A DNA stretch of 64,000 nt, taken from the NCBI GenBank assembly GCA_046351095.1, contig JAXLZC010000001.1, positions 496,001 through 560,000 of the forward strand, given 5' to 3'. Shown here one piece after another: positions 1 through 7,268 of this stretch (positions are counted from its first letter, which is position 1; the number at the start of each line of letters is the position of its first letter). The notes below the pieces were generated by a model. It was given only the letters and a program-made list of their open reading frames with translations. It searched no databases and was not told the DNA's origin. The position numbers and the translations under genes are program-made. The DNA comes from BQWY01 sp046351095 (GTDB lineage Bacteria; Nitrospirota; Nitrospiria; Nitrospirales; Nitrospiraceae).

Positions 1-78
1 GTGAGGTTGATCGATCGGTGGTGGAGCGGTGACGTATCGGCAGGTGGTGCTGATGGAACGGCCGCTGTTGCGAGTCCG

Positions 79-513
79 ATGCGGCGGTTTGCGGGATTCG
101 TCGTATTGGTCGGAATGCTGACGACGGGCTGCGACTACTGGCCGCCCGCCTTACAAACACAGATCGAGCAGCTCAAGGCCGACCTCCAGACCATCACCGC
201 CGAGCGGGCGCGTTTGGAACAACAGGTCTTGACGAATGCGCGGGCGCGCGAGGAGCTGCAATCGCAGGTGGATCAGTTGATGCGCTCGAATCGGGAGCGG
301 ACGGCGACCATTGCCGAGTTGGAACATCAATTGAAACAAGCGCGTGCGCCGAAGGCCGTTGCTGCGACACAGACCAAGACGGTCGCAAAAAACCCCGTGG
401 CGGCGGCGCGGAAGCCGGGGACTGTGACCAAGACGGCAAAAAAACCTGCGGCGAAGGCGGCGCCCAAACGGCGCGCGCCAGAAGGCGGGGTGTACTACAA
501 AACGATTCGATAA
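79..513 (+). CDS. Coiled-coil lipoprotein of unknown function
   Basis: The reading frame is open from the window edge, but the ATG at 79 gives a clean lipoprotein signal: MRRF, a hydrophobic stretch, then LTTGC with the lipobox cysteine near residue 18. After it comes a charged helical region (about residues 25-95) rich in Q, E, L and R that looks like a coiled coil, and a Lys/Ala/Pro-rich basic tail that could touch peptidoglycan or nucleic acid. No enzymatic motif is visible. The upstream GTG at position 1 would place about 26 residues before the signal peptide and is less likely. It converges on the fmdB-like gene. A lipid-anchored periplasmic structural protein is inferred; the exact role is unknown. 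Confidence 0.7.
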   Translation: MRRFAGFVVLVGMLTTGCDYWPPALQTQIEQLKADLQTITAERARLEQQVLTNARAREELQSQVDQLMRSNRERTATIAELEHQLKQARAPKAVAATQTKTVAKNPVAAARKPGTVTKTAKKPAAKAAPKRRAPEGGVYYKTIR

Positions 514-525
514 CGGATCGTCTGG

Positions 526-945
526 CTAGCTCGCGGATTTTGTTGTGGTAGTGCTGCTACCCGTACTACCGCTTGCTGAACTGCCGGACGAAGCGGTTGA
601 CGTCGATGCGGCGGATGTCGTCGAGGCTCTCTTTTCTCCGGACGCCGCTTTGCCGCTATCCGTCGTAGTGGACGCCGACGTCGTGCTCGACTCGCTTTTC
701 TCGGATTTTTCGGTCTTGTCGCCCTTGCTGCTCTTCTCGGAGCCGTCTCCGCTGGGTGGCTTCATCTTGTCGGAATAGTCGGTAATGTACCAGCCGCTGC
801 CCTTAAACATGATGCCGGGCGCGGAGATCAACTTGCTCAAGCTGCCGCCGCAGCGCTCGCAGGTCGTGAGCGGCGCATCGCTCATTTTCTGCTTCACTTC
901 CGATTTCGCCCCGCACCCCTGACATTGATACTCGTAGATCGGCAC
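526..945 (-). CDS. FmdB-family zinc ribbon protein
   Basis: The N-terminus MPIYEYQCQGCG followed by a second CxxC pair (CERCGG, about residues 29-34) is the FmdB/CxxC_CXXC_SSSS zinc ribbon, a small domain of about 45 residues often annotated as a putative regulatory protein. After the conserved GSGWYITDY segment the protein becomes a long tail of Ser, Thr, Lys, Glu and Ala (about residues 60-139) that is low complexity and probably disordered. It lies 33 bp downstream of the aminotransferase gene in the same direction and probably ends the rsmD-coaD-aspartate aminotransferase operon. The family function is not established; the zinc-binding assignment is solid. Confidence 0.85.
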   Translation of the reverse strand: MPIYEYQCQGCGAKSEVKQKMSDAPLTTCERCGGSLSKLISAPGIMFKGSGWYITDYSDKMKPPSGDGSEKSSKGDKTEKSEKSESSTTSASTTTDSGKAASGEKRASTTSAASTSTASSGSSASGSTGSSTTTTKSAS

Positions 946-978
946 CGCACCACTCCTTGCTGACGGGTCTTCGTGTAT

Positions 979-2172
979 TTACTGCAGGCGACGTAATGCG
1001 GCGTCCATCCGGTCCATGCCGCGATGGATCGTCTCCAAGCCGGTCGCATACGACAGACGAATATGTTCCATGCTGCCGAAAGGCTCGCCCGGCACGACGG
1101 CGATCTTCGCCTCGGCCAAGAGATAGGTCGAGATGTCGGCCGGTGTGTTCAAGGCCTGGTCGTTAACGTGTCGGCCCAATACGGCGCTCACATTGGGAAA
1201 CGCGTAAAATGCGCCGGTCGGCAGGCGACAGGTCACTCCCGGCATGCCGTTCAGGCGCTCGACGATCGCTTTCCGCCGGCGGTCAAACTCCGTCACCATC
1301 GCCTCAACCACCGCATCGTCTAAGCGCATCGCCGCCACCGCGGCCTTCTGCGCGATGGAGGTGGGATTCGACGTACTTTGGCTTTGGATATTCGCCATTG
1401 CGGTGAGCACATCCTTCGGTCCGGCCGCATAACCGATGCGCCATCCGGTCATGGCGTAACTTTTGGATACGCCGTTGACGATGACGGTGCGGCGAGCCAC
1501 CTCCGGACTAAGTGTCGCGATGCCGATCTGTTCGACGCCGTCGTACCGAATCTTTTCGTAAATCTCGTCGGACACGATGAGCAGATTGTGTCGACAGGCG
1601 ACGTCCGCGATCGCTTCCAGTGTGGCGCGCGAATAGGTCGCGCCGGTGGGATTACACGGCGAGTTCACGACGATGGCTTTGCTGCGCGGCGTGATGACGG
1701 CTTCCAACGCCGCACGGTCGATCGCGAACCCGTCCCGCTCGTCCGTACGCAGAAACACCGGGGTCCCGTCGTTCAACAACACTTGATCCTGGTACGAGAC
1801 CCAGAAGGGTGTCGGGATGATGACCTCGTCGCCCGGATCGATCACGGCTTGAAATAAGTTGTACAGCGAGTGCTTTGCGCCGCAGGACACCAGCACCTGT
1901 CCACGTTCGAACTGCAGCCCTTGCTCGCGCTTCAGTTTTTCGATCACCGCATCGCGCAATTCGTCGATACCGGAGGAAGCCGTGTATTTGGTGAAGCCGC
2001 TCTGAATCGCGGCGATGCCGACGTCCTTGATCGGTTGCGGTGTGTCGAAGTCGGGCTCGCCTGAGGCGAAGTCGAGCACGTCGATGCCCTTGGCCTTCAT
2101 CGACTTGGCGGTAGCGGTGATGCTGAGGGTCGGCGAGGGGACGACGCGTCCCGCGCGGGTCGAAAGCTTCAT
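979..2172 (-). CDS. Pyridoxal-phosphate aspartate aminotransferase (class I)
   Basis: This 397-residue protein has the fold-type I aminotransferase layout. The PLP lysine is in NGVSKSYAMTGWRIG (Lys about 237), the NPTG motif in SPCNPTGATY (about 171-180) and the substrate-carboxylate arginine in the C-terminal HIRLSYATG segment. Length and motifs match the AspC/Ib subgroup, which moves the amino group between aspartate and 2-oxoglutarate and sometimes accepts other amino acids. Its start ATGA overlaps the coaD stop by 4 bp, so the two are translationally coupled. Exact substrate preference (aspartate alone or also prephenate) cannot be read from the sequence. Confidence 0.9.
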   Translation of the reverse strand: MKLSTRAGRVVPSPTLSITATAKSMKAKGIDVLDFASGEPDFDTPQPIKDVGIAAIQSGFTKYTASSGIDELRDAVIEKLKREQGLQFERGQVLVSCGAKHSLYNLFQAVIDPGDEVIIPTPFWVSYQDQVLLNDGTPVFLRTDERDGFAIDRAALEAVITPRSKAIVVNSPCNPTGATYSRATLEAIADVACRHNLLIVSDEIYEKIRYDGVEQIGIATLSPEVARRTVIVNGVSKSYAMTGWRIGYAAGPKDVLTAMANIQSQSTSNPTSIAQKAAVAAMRLDDAVVEAMVTEFDRRRKAIVERLNGMPGVTCRLPTGAFYAFPNVSAVLGRHVNDQALNTPADISTYLLAEAKIAVVPGEPFGSMEHIRLSYATGLETIHRGMDRMDAALRRLQ

Positions 2173-2657
2173 GATTTCAAACTCCGAATGCGGGCCTGCA
2201 GTTGTCGCGCGACGTCCGGGTGGAGAAAGTCCGTCAGGGCTCCGCCGTGCATGGCCACGTCTTTGATGATGGTCGACGAAAGATAGCTGTATTCTTCGCT
2301 CGGCATGAGAAAGACGGTTTCGACGTTCTCCGCCAGCTTACGATTCACCAACGCCATTTGAAACTCGTGCTCGAAGTCGGAAATCGCGCGCAGGCCGCGG
2401 ATGACGGCGTGGGCGCCTTGCGCCTGCACGAAGTTGACGAGCAAGCCGTCGAACGTCGTGACCGACACGTTGGCCAGGTCGCGCGTGACCAACCGCACCA
2501 TGTCGAGTCGCTCGGTGACGCTGAAGAGCGGATGCTTCGACGGGTTGTGCGCGACGGCCACGATGATTTTTTCGAACATCCGCAGGCTGCGCCGAATGAT
2601 GTCGGTGTGGCCGTGCGTAATGGGGTCGAAGGTGCCCGGGTACAGTCCGATCCTCAT
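2169..2657 (-). CDS. coaD: Phosphopantetheine adenylyltransferase
   Basis: The 162-residue length is typical for CoaD. MRIGLYPGTFDPITHGH carries the nucleotidyltransferase TxGH/HxGH-type motif (THGH at residues 14-17), and SYLSSTIIKD near residue 130 is the second ATP-binding motif. The enzyme transfers AMP from ATP to 4'-phosphopantetheine in the penultimate step of coenzyme A synthesis, in the cytoplasm. It overlaps rsmD upstream and the aminotransferase gene downstream by 4 bp each. The rsmD-coaD pairing is common in bacteria. A separate coaBC gene for earlier CoA steps lies at 31394-32629. Confidence 0.97.
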   Translation of the reverse strand: MRIGLYPGTFDPITHGHTDIIRRSLRMFEKIIVAVAHNPSKHPLFSVTERLDMVRLVTRDLANVSVTTFDGLLVNFVQAQGAHAVIRGLRAISDFEHEFQMALVNRKLAENVETVFLMPSEEYSYLSSTIIKDVAMHGGALTDFLHPDVARQLQARIRSLKS

Positions 2658-3235
2658 GTCGCGACCTCGTCCCGCGGTTCGGGCCGGCGATAGATCGTCA
2701 CCGCCGTGTCGCCGTACGTGTAGGTCCGGTGCAACGGGAGTGTGCCGATTCGAGTCGGAGGCGCCGTCTTCACTCCATGCTCCAGCGCGGCGACCGCGTC
2801 CTCACGCAGGTACCGCTCTGGGAGGTGATTCGCCCAATCAGCGACTTCCGGTACGGCGTCATAGGGTGGATCGGCCAACAACACATCATATCCGTCGGAG
2901 GCGGCTGCGTGGGATGGCTTCCGCACGAAGCGATCGACGCGACCGGTTGTAATGTGTACCGGTTGAGTCACGCCGCACAGGCTAAGGTTCTGACGCAGAC
3001 AGGTCACGCTGGCTGGATGATCGTCGACGAAGGTGACAGAGGCCGCGCCCCGGCTGAGTGCTTCGATGCCGAGTGCGCCGGAACCGGCATAGAGATCGAG
3101 GACTCGCGCCCCGACGATACGGGCGCCGAGGATCGAGAAGAGCGCTTCCTTCACACGGTCGCTGGTCGGGCGCACATGGAAACCGTCCGGAGCGCGGAGG
3201 CGGCGACCTTTGTACTGCCCTGCGATCACACGCAT
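2654..3235 (-). CDS. rsmD: 16S rRNA (guanine(966)-N2)-methyltransferase
   Basis: The protein begins MRVIAGQYKGRRL, the usual RsmD N-terminus, so the ATG at 3235 is preferred over one five codons upstream. The SAM-binding loop is DLYAGSGALG (about residues 47-56) and the catalytic signature is DPPY (about 122-125). RsmD methylates G966 of 16S rRNA in the small ribosomal subunit. It is the first gene of a tightly overlapping leftward group with coaD. Length of about 193 residues is normal. Confidence 0.95.
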   Translation of the reverse strand: MRVIAGQYKGRRLRAPDGFHVRPTSDRVKEALFSILGARIVGARVLDLYAGSGALGIEALSRGAASVTFVDDHPASVTCLRQNLSLCGVTQPVHITTGRVDRFVRKPSHAAASDGYDVLLADPPYDAVPEVADWANHLPERYLREDAVAALEHGVKTAPPTRIGTLPLHRTYTYGDTAVTIYRRPEPRDEVAT

Positions 3236-3480
3236 CACCACAGACCGCACAAAATCGTGCGGACTCTAGCACAGCAATTTTTCGAGGGTCAAGGCGCGAG
3301 GGGGTGCGGGTGTCAGCGAGCGTACCGTGTTCACTATGCGGTCGTGACTACACCGCGCGCGATGTGGAGTAATGAATGAGAGATCGGATGACACACGACT
3401 GGAGGTCGAGCGACGCGACGATCAGATTCTGACGAGGGCGACTGTTGGATTGCGACGGTAGAGATGCGGTGGAGGTTCGA

Positions 3481-3512
3481 GGGGGCGACGCGCTGTAGGA
3501 CGTGTCGCCCCC
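3481..3512. terminator. GC-rich hairpin, possible terminator
   Basis: GGGGGCGAC at 3481-3489 is exactly complementary to GTCGCCCCC at 3504-3512 with a 14-base loop. No long T-run follows on either strand, so factor-independent termination is possible but not certain. It lies downstream of the small leftward gene ending at 3684. Confidence 0.4.
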
Positions 3513-3568
3513 TTGAGGAATCGCTCGCGCATCGTAGGTCGACGGATGGATCTGCCGTCTGAGGAGGG

Positions 3569-3585
3569 GGACGGAAGCTCCGTCC
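3569..3585. terminator. Short perfect hairpin
   Basis: GGACGGA and TCCGTCC form a 7-bp stem around the three-base loop AGC. It sits between the small zinc-ribbon gene and the hairpin at 3481. Role unknown; a processing or termination structure is possible. Confidence 0.3.
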
Positions 3586-3683
3586 ATCCAGCCTGCGATG
3601 CGCGAGGGAAACAACCGGGAGCAGCCTCGCGGGGGACGTTGCGCACCGGATCGACCGAAGCCGAGAGCCGGGCGGTGCGTCGA

Positions 3684-3866
3684 CTAACGAGTCGCCGCGG
3701 GCGCTGCCGGTTGCACTTCGCGAAGTGCCAAGCTCTTCTTACGGTTCGCCGAGATGGTACGATCGATGATGGCGCCGCAATTGATGCACTTCCAGGCGTA
3801 GAAAATCAGGAAGAAATCGGAGAACCGTTCCAAGCACATCAGACCTTTGCACTTCGGACATTCCAT
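3684..3866 (-). CDS. Small double-CxxC zinc-ribbon protein
   Basis: A 60-residue protein starting MECPKCKGLMC with a second pair CINCG about 25 residues later, so four cysteines can bind one zinc. Between them lies an aromatic segment (FSDFFLIFYAWKC). A strong ribosome binding site (GAGGAGG) precedes the ATG at 3866, which supports real translation. The C-terminus is basic and Ala/Pro-rich. It is divergent from radC across a promoter-rich AT segment. Function unknown; small zinc ribbons of this kind often bind nucleic acid or proteins. Confidence 0.7.
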   Translation of the reverse strand: MECPKCKGLMCLERFSDFFLIFYAWKCINCGAIIDRTISANRKKSLALREVQPAAPAATR

Positions 3867-3967
3867 GGTAGCCTCCTCGAGAGCGGGGTTCGTTGCGCGA
3901 TGACCTCACATAAAGCAAGTCATGAACCAGATCGCACAATTGAATAGTTTCAATGACTTACGTTTTC

Positions 3968-3995
3968 TTGACAAAAATCGTTGTTCAATAATGAT
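3968..3995 (+). promoter_or_regulatory. Putative sigma-70 promoter of radC
   Basis: A perfect -35 TTGACA at 3968-3973 is followed after 15-16 bases by TAATGA/AATGAT near 3989-3995. The surrounding DNA is markedly AT-rich compared with the rest of the window. It is oriented towards radC, whose ATG is at 4066. Confidence 0.5.
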
Positions 3996-4010
3996 CATTC
4001 AGAGCAGTCC

Positions 4011-4030
4011 TGAACGTTCAAAAACGTTCA
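4011..4030 (+). promoter_or_regulatory. Repeated AACGTTCA operator-like site before radC
   Basis: TGAACGTTCA (4011-4020) is a perfect 10-bp palindrome and is followed directly by AAAACGTTCA (4021-4030), so the element AACGTTCA repeats at one helical turn. It lies just downstream of the predicted radC promoter, a position suited to repression. GAAC...GTTC half-sites recall LexA boxes of some bacteria, but the spacing here is too short for a classical one. Confidence 0.4.
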
Positions 4031-4065
4031 ATTTTTGATGTTTCTGCTCTTTCCTCTCGTCAACC

Positions 4066-4797
4066 ATGCCTCCAAGACCCCCTGATTCACCTTCGCCGGG
4101 ACCTGATCGGCTCAAAGGCATCCGCGATTGGCCGACCCAGGAACGGCCTCGTGAACGTCTCCTGACCGAAGGTCCAGCTGCCTTATCGGATGCGCAGCTG
4201 CTGGCGATCCTGCTGCAAAGCGGGCGGCAGGATGCCTCTGCCGTTGAAGTCGGCATGGAATTGCTGTCTAAAATCGGTGGGTTGCAGAAACTTGGCCAGA
4301 TGGGGGTCGACGAACTCTGTCAGGTGCCGGGCATCGGACCGGCCAAGGCGGCGCAGCTCAAGGCGGCAGTGGAGGTCGGAAAACGAGCCTTAGCAAGCCC
4401 GCTCACGTCGGGAACGGGGATCACGTCGAGTGCGGATGTCTATGCGGCCTATTACCCGTTGTTACGCGATGTGCGCCAGGAAGTGTTCATTCTTGTTCTT
4501 TTGGATGCCAAGCACATGGTGATCAAGGATGTACGGGTTTCGGCAGGAACCCTGACCGCGAGCCTGGTCCACCCGCGGGAGGTCTTTTCGCCGGCCATCC
4601 GGGAGTCGGCCGCCGCGATCATCTGCATCCATAATCACCCTAGCGGCGATCCGACGCCTAGTCCGGAGGACCGGCAGCTGACCCAGCGGCTGGAGGAAGC
4701 GGGGAGGCTGCTGGGGATCCCCGTGCTCGATCATATTGTGATCGGAGACGGGCGGTACGTGAGTTTTGCCGATCAGGGCTGGTGCGGAACGAAGTAG
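4066..4797 (+). CDS. radC: RadC-family protein (JAB1/MPN metalloprotease fold)
   Basis: The 243-residue length is standard. The N-terminal half has a helix-hairpin-helix-like VPGIGPAKAAQLKAA segment (about 88-102), and the C-terminal half carries the JAMM zinc motif HNHPSGDPTPSPED (about 189-202). RadC proteins are annotated as DNA repair factors, but direct repair activity is doubtful in the family; the JAMM motif predicts a metal-dependent hydrolase. It has its own AT-rich promoter with a repeated palindromic site, so it may be regulated. It is followed by a heptad repeat array and the convergent htrA-like gene. Confidence 0.92.
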   Translation: MPPRPPDSPSPGPDRLKGIRDWPTQERPRERLLTEGPAALSDAQLLAILLQSGRQDASAVEVGMELLSKIGGLQKLGQMGVDELCQVPGIGPAKAAQLKAAVEVGKRALASPLTSGTGITSSADVYAAYYPLLRDVRQEVFILVLLDAKHMVIKDVRVSAGTLTASLVHPREVFSPAIRESAAAIICIHNHPSGDPTPSPEDRQLTQRLEEAGRLLGIPVLDHIVIGDGRYVSFADQGWCGTK

Positions 4798-4810
4798 GGG
4801 GGAGAGGCTG

Positions 4811-4873
4811 AAGACGGAAGACGGAAGACGGAAGACGGAAGACGGAAGACGGAAGACGGAAGACGGAAGACGG
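4811..4873. repeat. Perfect 7-bp tandem repeat, 9 copies of AAGACGG
   Basis: Nine uninterrupted copies of AAGACGG fill 63 bases between the radC stop codon and the stop of the convergent protease gene. The same motif family recurs at 48861 and 49668. It encodes nothing credible; in any frame it gives a periodic pseudo-peptide. Confidence 0.97.
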
Positions 4874-4883
4874 AAGGAAGCCT

Positions 4884-6326
4884 TTAGCCGGTTTTGAGTA
4901 CGACGAAAAACGCGCGATCCTCGCGCAGCACGCGCAGCAGCAACGAGTCACCCCGCCGAGTTTTTGCCACCGCCGTGCTGAATTCAGCCACCGTGTTGAT
5001 GTCCACACGGTTGACCTCGGTGATCAAGTCGCCGCCGCGTAATCCTTCTGCATAGGCGAGTGTCCCCGGATCGACCTTCGCGACAAGCGCGCCGCGTTTC
5101 TCTTTCAGTTTAAATTTTTCCGCGAGTGTGGCCGTCACATCCTGGAGATCCAAGCCGAGTTTGTTCTCGGAGGGGCCCAAGGGGAGGGAGGCGACGACCG
5201 CCTGGTCGCGTCGCTCCGAGAGCGCCACCATAAACTCGATCAGTTTGCCGTCGCGCACCACCTCGACGTGGGCGGCGCTGCCGGGATCGAGCGTCGCGAC
5301 CAAACGGGAAAGCCGATTCGGCGAGTCGACGGCTTTGTGGTCGACCTTGGTAATCACGTCGCCGGGGTGAATGCCCGATTCCGACGCCGGATCGCCTTCG
5401 AACACTTCGTTCACCAGCACGCCGGCCGATTCGTCCACACGGAACTTTTTCGCCAATTCCGGTGTCAGCGGTTGAATGCCGACGCCCAGCCAGGCGCGTA
5501 CGACGCGGCCCTTTTGCAGGAGTTGCGTGAAGACCTGCTTCACCATATTGGAGGGAATCGCGAAGCCGATGCCCTGCGCAAAGTTGATGACGGCCGTATT
5601 GATGCCGATCACGTCGCCGTGCAGGTTAAACAGCGGGCCGCCGGAGTTGCCGGGGTTGATCGAGGCGTCGGTTTGAATGAAGTTTTCGTACCGCGACAGG
5701 TTGATGTTTTCGCGTCCGGTGCCGCTCACGACGCCGAGGGTGACTGTCCGTTCGAGTCCGAAGGGATTCCCCACGGCCATAACCCACTGGCCGACACGTA
5801 CGGCGCCAGAGTCGCCGAACCGCGCGAAGGGGAGGGGCTGGTCGCTGGCGACCTTCAGCACGGCAAGGTCCGTGTCCTGATCGCGGCCAACGACGTGGGC
5901 GATGAGTCGACGGCGGTCGGACAACCGTACTTCTACTTCCGTCGCGTCGGACACCACGTGATTATTCGTGACGATGTGGCCCTGCGCATCGACCAACACA
6001 CCGGATCCGGAGCCGGTGGCGCTTGGGGTTCGTTCGCGGTTGGGGTCTGGGTGGCCTGGGTGTTGCTGGATCGGAAACACGCTGACGACGGACGGCGTCG
6101 TCTGCTCAGCCAGTTCCATGAACACAGTCTGCATGTCTTCTAATAGGCGTAAACCCGAGGCGGCGGAGGGGGACGGCTTTTGCGCGACTTCCGTAGCCTG
6201 CGCGGCGTGGCTTGGGGGCGGTGCGAGAAACGCGACGACGGCGGAGGCGGCAACGGCGCACAGGATCAGCAGTCTGTGAGAGGCACACACTCGTCGTTGA
6301 ATGGGATGGGAGGCAGGGTGCGTCAT
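4884..6326 (-). CDS. HtrA/DegP-type periplasmic serine protease with two PDZ domains
   Basis: An N-terminal signal peptide (hydrophobic LLILCAVAASAVVAFLA) precedes a trypsin-like domain with His in NNHVV, Asp in DTDLAVL and Ser in PGNSGGPL (about residues 123, 153 and 228 from the chosen start). Two PDZ domains follow, the first near LGVGIQPLTPELAKKF and the second near LGLDLQDVTATLAEKF. This is the Do-like architecture that degrades or refolds misfolded envelope proteins. Earlier ATGs at 6350 and 6422 are in frame; 6422 would overlap the upstream gene and 6350 gives an unusually long n-region, so 6326 is preferred but uncertain. It is the downstream gene of the coiled-coil/RCK_C-like protein. 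Confidence 0.92.
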   Translation of the reverse strand: MTHPASHPIQRRVCASHRLLILCAVAASAVVAFLAPPPSHAAQATEVAQKPSPSAASGLRLLEDMQTVFMELAEQTTPSVVSVFPIQQHPGHPDPNRERTPSATGSGSGVLVDAQGHIVTNNHVVSDATEVEVRLSDRRRLIAHVVGRDQDTDLAVLKVASDQPLPFARFGDSGAVRVGQWVMAVGNPFGLERTVTLGVVSGTGRENINLSRYENFIQTDASINPGNSGGPLFNLHGDVIGINTAVINFAQGIGFAIPSNMVKQVFTQLLQKGRVVRAWLGVGIQPLTPELAKKFRVDESAGVLVNEVFEGDPASESGIHPGDVITKVDHKAVDSPNRLSRLVATLDPGSAAHVEVVRDGKLIEFMVALSERRDQAVVASLPLGPSENKLGLDLQDVTATLAEKFKLKEKRGALVAKVDPGTLAYAEGLRGGDLITEVNRVDINTVAEFSTAVAKTRRGDSLLLRVLREDRAFFVVLKTG

Positions 6327-6376
6327 AGACGACGTCGGAATTTCACGCATCGCTTCGTCGTTCGGTACGGTCGCGG

Positions 6377-7114
6377 TCAGAGATCCGGTTCGGTTCGTTG
6401 CCGACTGCCGAACGCGCCCCATTGGCTTGGCCCATCCGACGGTTCATAGGCTGATGTATTTGCAGCGTTCTCCTGAACCAAGGCCGCACAACGTACAACG
6501 TCGTCCTTGGGACCGATGAGCAGCAACACATCACCAGGACGGACATGTTGCAGCGCGGATGGTTTCAGAACACGGTCGCCGCTTACGACGAACGGCACTT
6601 GCGCATCTGTCGTGGCCGTCAGATCGGCTAGCGTCATCAACGTGCCTGAGGCCGACTCTTTGACCGTCACATACTGCAACGTCCATCCGCGCGTTTCAAG
6701 ATCTCGGCCGACCCGTTGCACGTCGTCACGCAGCAGATCTTGTCGAACAGTTTGTATACGGGATTCCAGCGCGATCAGTTGGCTCTTGAGTTGTTGAATT
6801 CGCGTCGAGGCTTGCTGGAGGTTGTCGTCCGGATCGGTGCTCGAATCGGTCGGCGTCGTCGGCACGGTCGCCGGCGCAAGCATCATACGTCGGCGCAACT
6901 GCGCGGAACCTTCTACGTGGTTCACGAGTGTCCGGCCGAGGTCGCGATTGATCGTGCCGATTTGCTGCGTGAGCGAGGCCGCATTCCAATGGAGACGGCC
7001 CAGCTGTGCCTTGCGTTGGACGCGCTCCGCAATCGCCAGCACGGCTTCCTCGATGGAGTCGAGGCTGATCCGAAACTCGCGATAGAGCCGACCAGCGAAG
7101 TCAAAGTTCAGCAC
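6377..7114 (-). CDS. Coiled-coil protein with TrkA-C/RCK_C-like C-terminus
   Basis: The 245-residue protein starts with a helical region (about 1-70), then a Thr/Pro-rich linker, then a heptad-type helix (NLQQASTRIQQLKSQL, about 100-135). The C-terminal part VLKPSALQHVRPGDVLLLIG (about 180-205) resembles the RCK_C/TrkA-C regulatory domain of K+ channels and transporters, in which a ligand binds. There is no RCK_N Rossmann fold and no membrane segment, so it is not a channel itself. The GTG start at 7114 lies downstream of a perfect TATAAT. Function unknown; a ligand-binding regulator of the neighbouring protease or a transporter elsewhere is only a guess. Confidence 0.7.
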   Translation of the reverse strand: MLNFDFAGRLYREFRISLDSIEEAVLAIAERVQRKAQLGRLHWNAASLTQQIGTINRDLGRTLVNHVEGSAQLRRRMMLAPATVPTTPTDSSTDPDDNLQQASTRIQQLKSQLIALESRIQTVRQDLLRDDVQRVGRDLETRGWTLQYVTVKESASGTLMTLADLTATTDAQVPFVVSGDRVLKPSALQHVRPGDVLLLIGPKDDVVRCAALVQENAANTSAYEPSDGPSQWGAFGSRQRTEPDL

Positions 7115-7147
7115 GATAATAATGTCCGATAAGATGTATTATGTAAA

Positions 7148-7153
7148 ATTATA
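7148..7153 (-). promoter_or_regulatory. Perfect -10 box upstream of the RCK_C-like gene
   Basis: TATAAT on the minus strand, inside a short AT-rich stretch between the methyltransferase stop and the GTG at 7114. The matching -35 is weak. Confidence 0.35.
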
Positions 7154-7268
7154 AGTCTGTATGCTTTGGTGAAGGCTCGACGATCTGCGTGTAAAACGAT
7201 GCCCGAATCGTACCGACTGGTCAAGCCGATCGCCTTGGCTTCTGTGCGTTCGCCAATCATGCGCCACA

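Larger units (their letters stand above)
3236..3683. other. Non-coding interval between rsmD and a small zinc-ribbon gene
   Basis: I see no convincing gene in these roughly 450 bases. The open frames here lack ribosome binding sites and family character. The interval holds two hairpins (listed separately) and presumably the rsmD promoter. The GC-rich repeats may be transcription stop signals for the small leftward gene. Confidence 0.5.
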
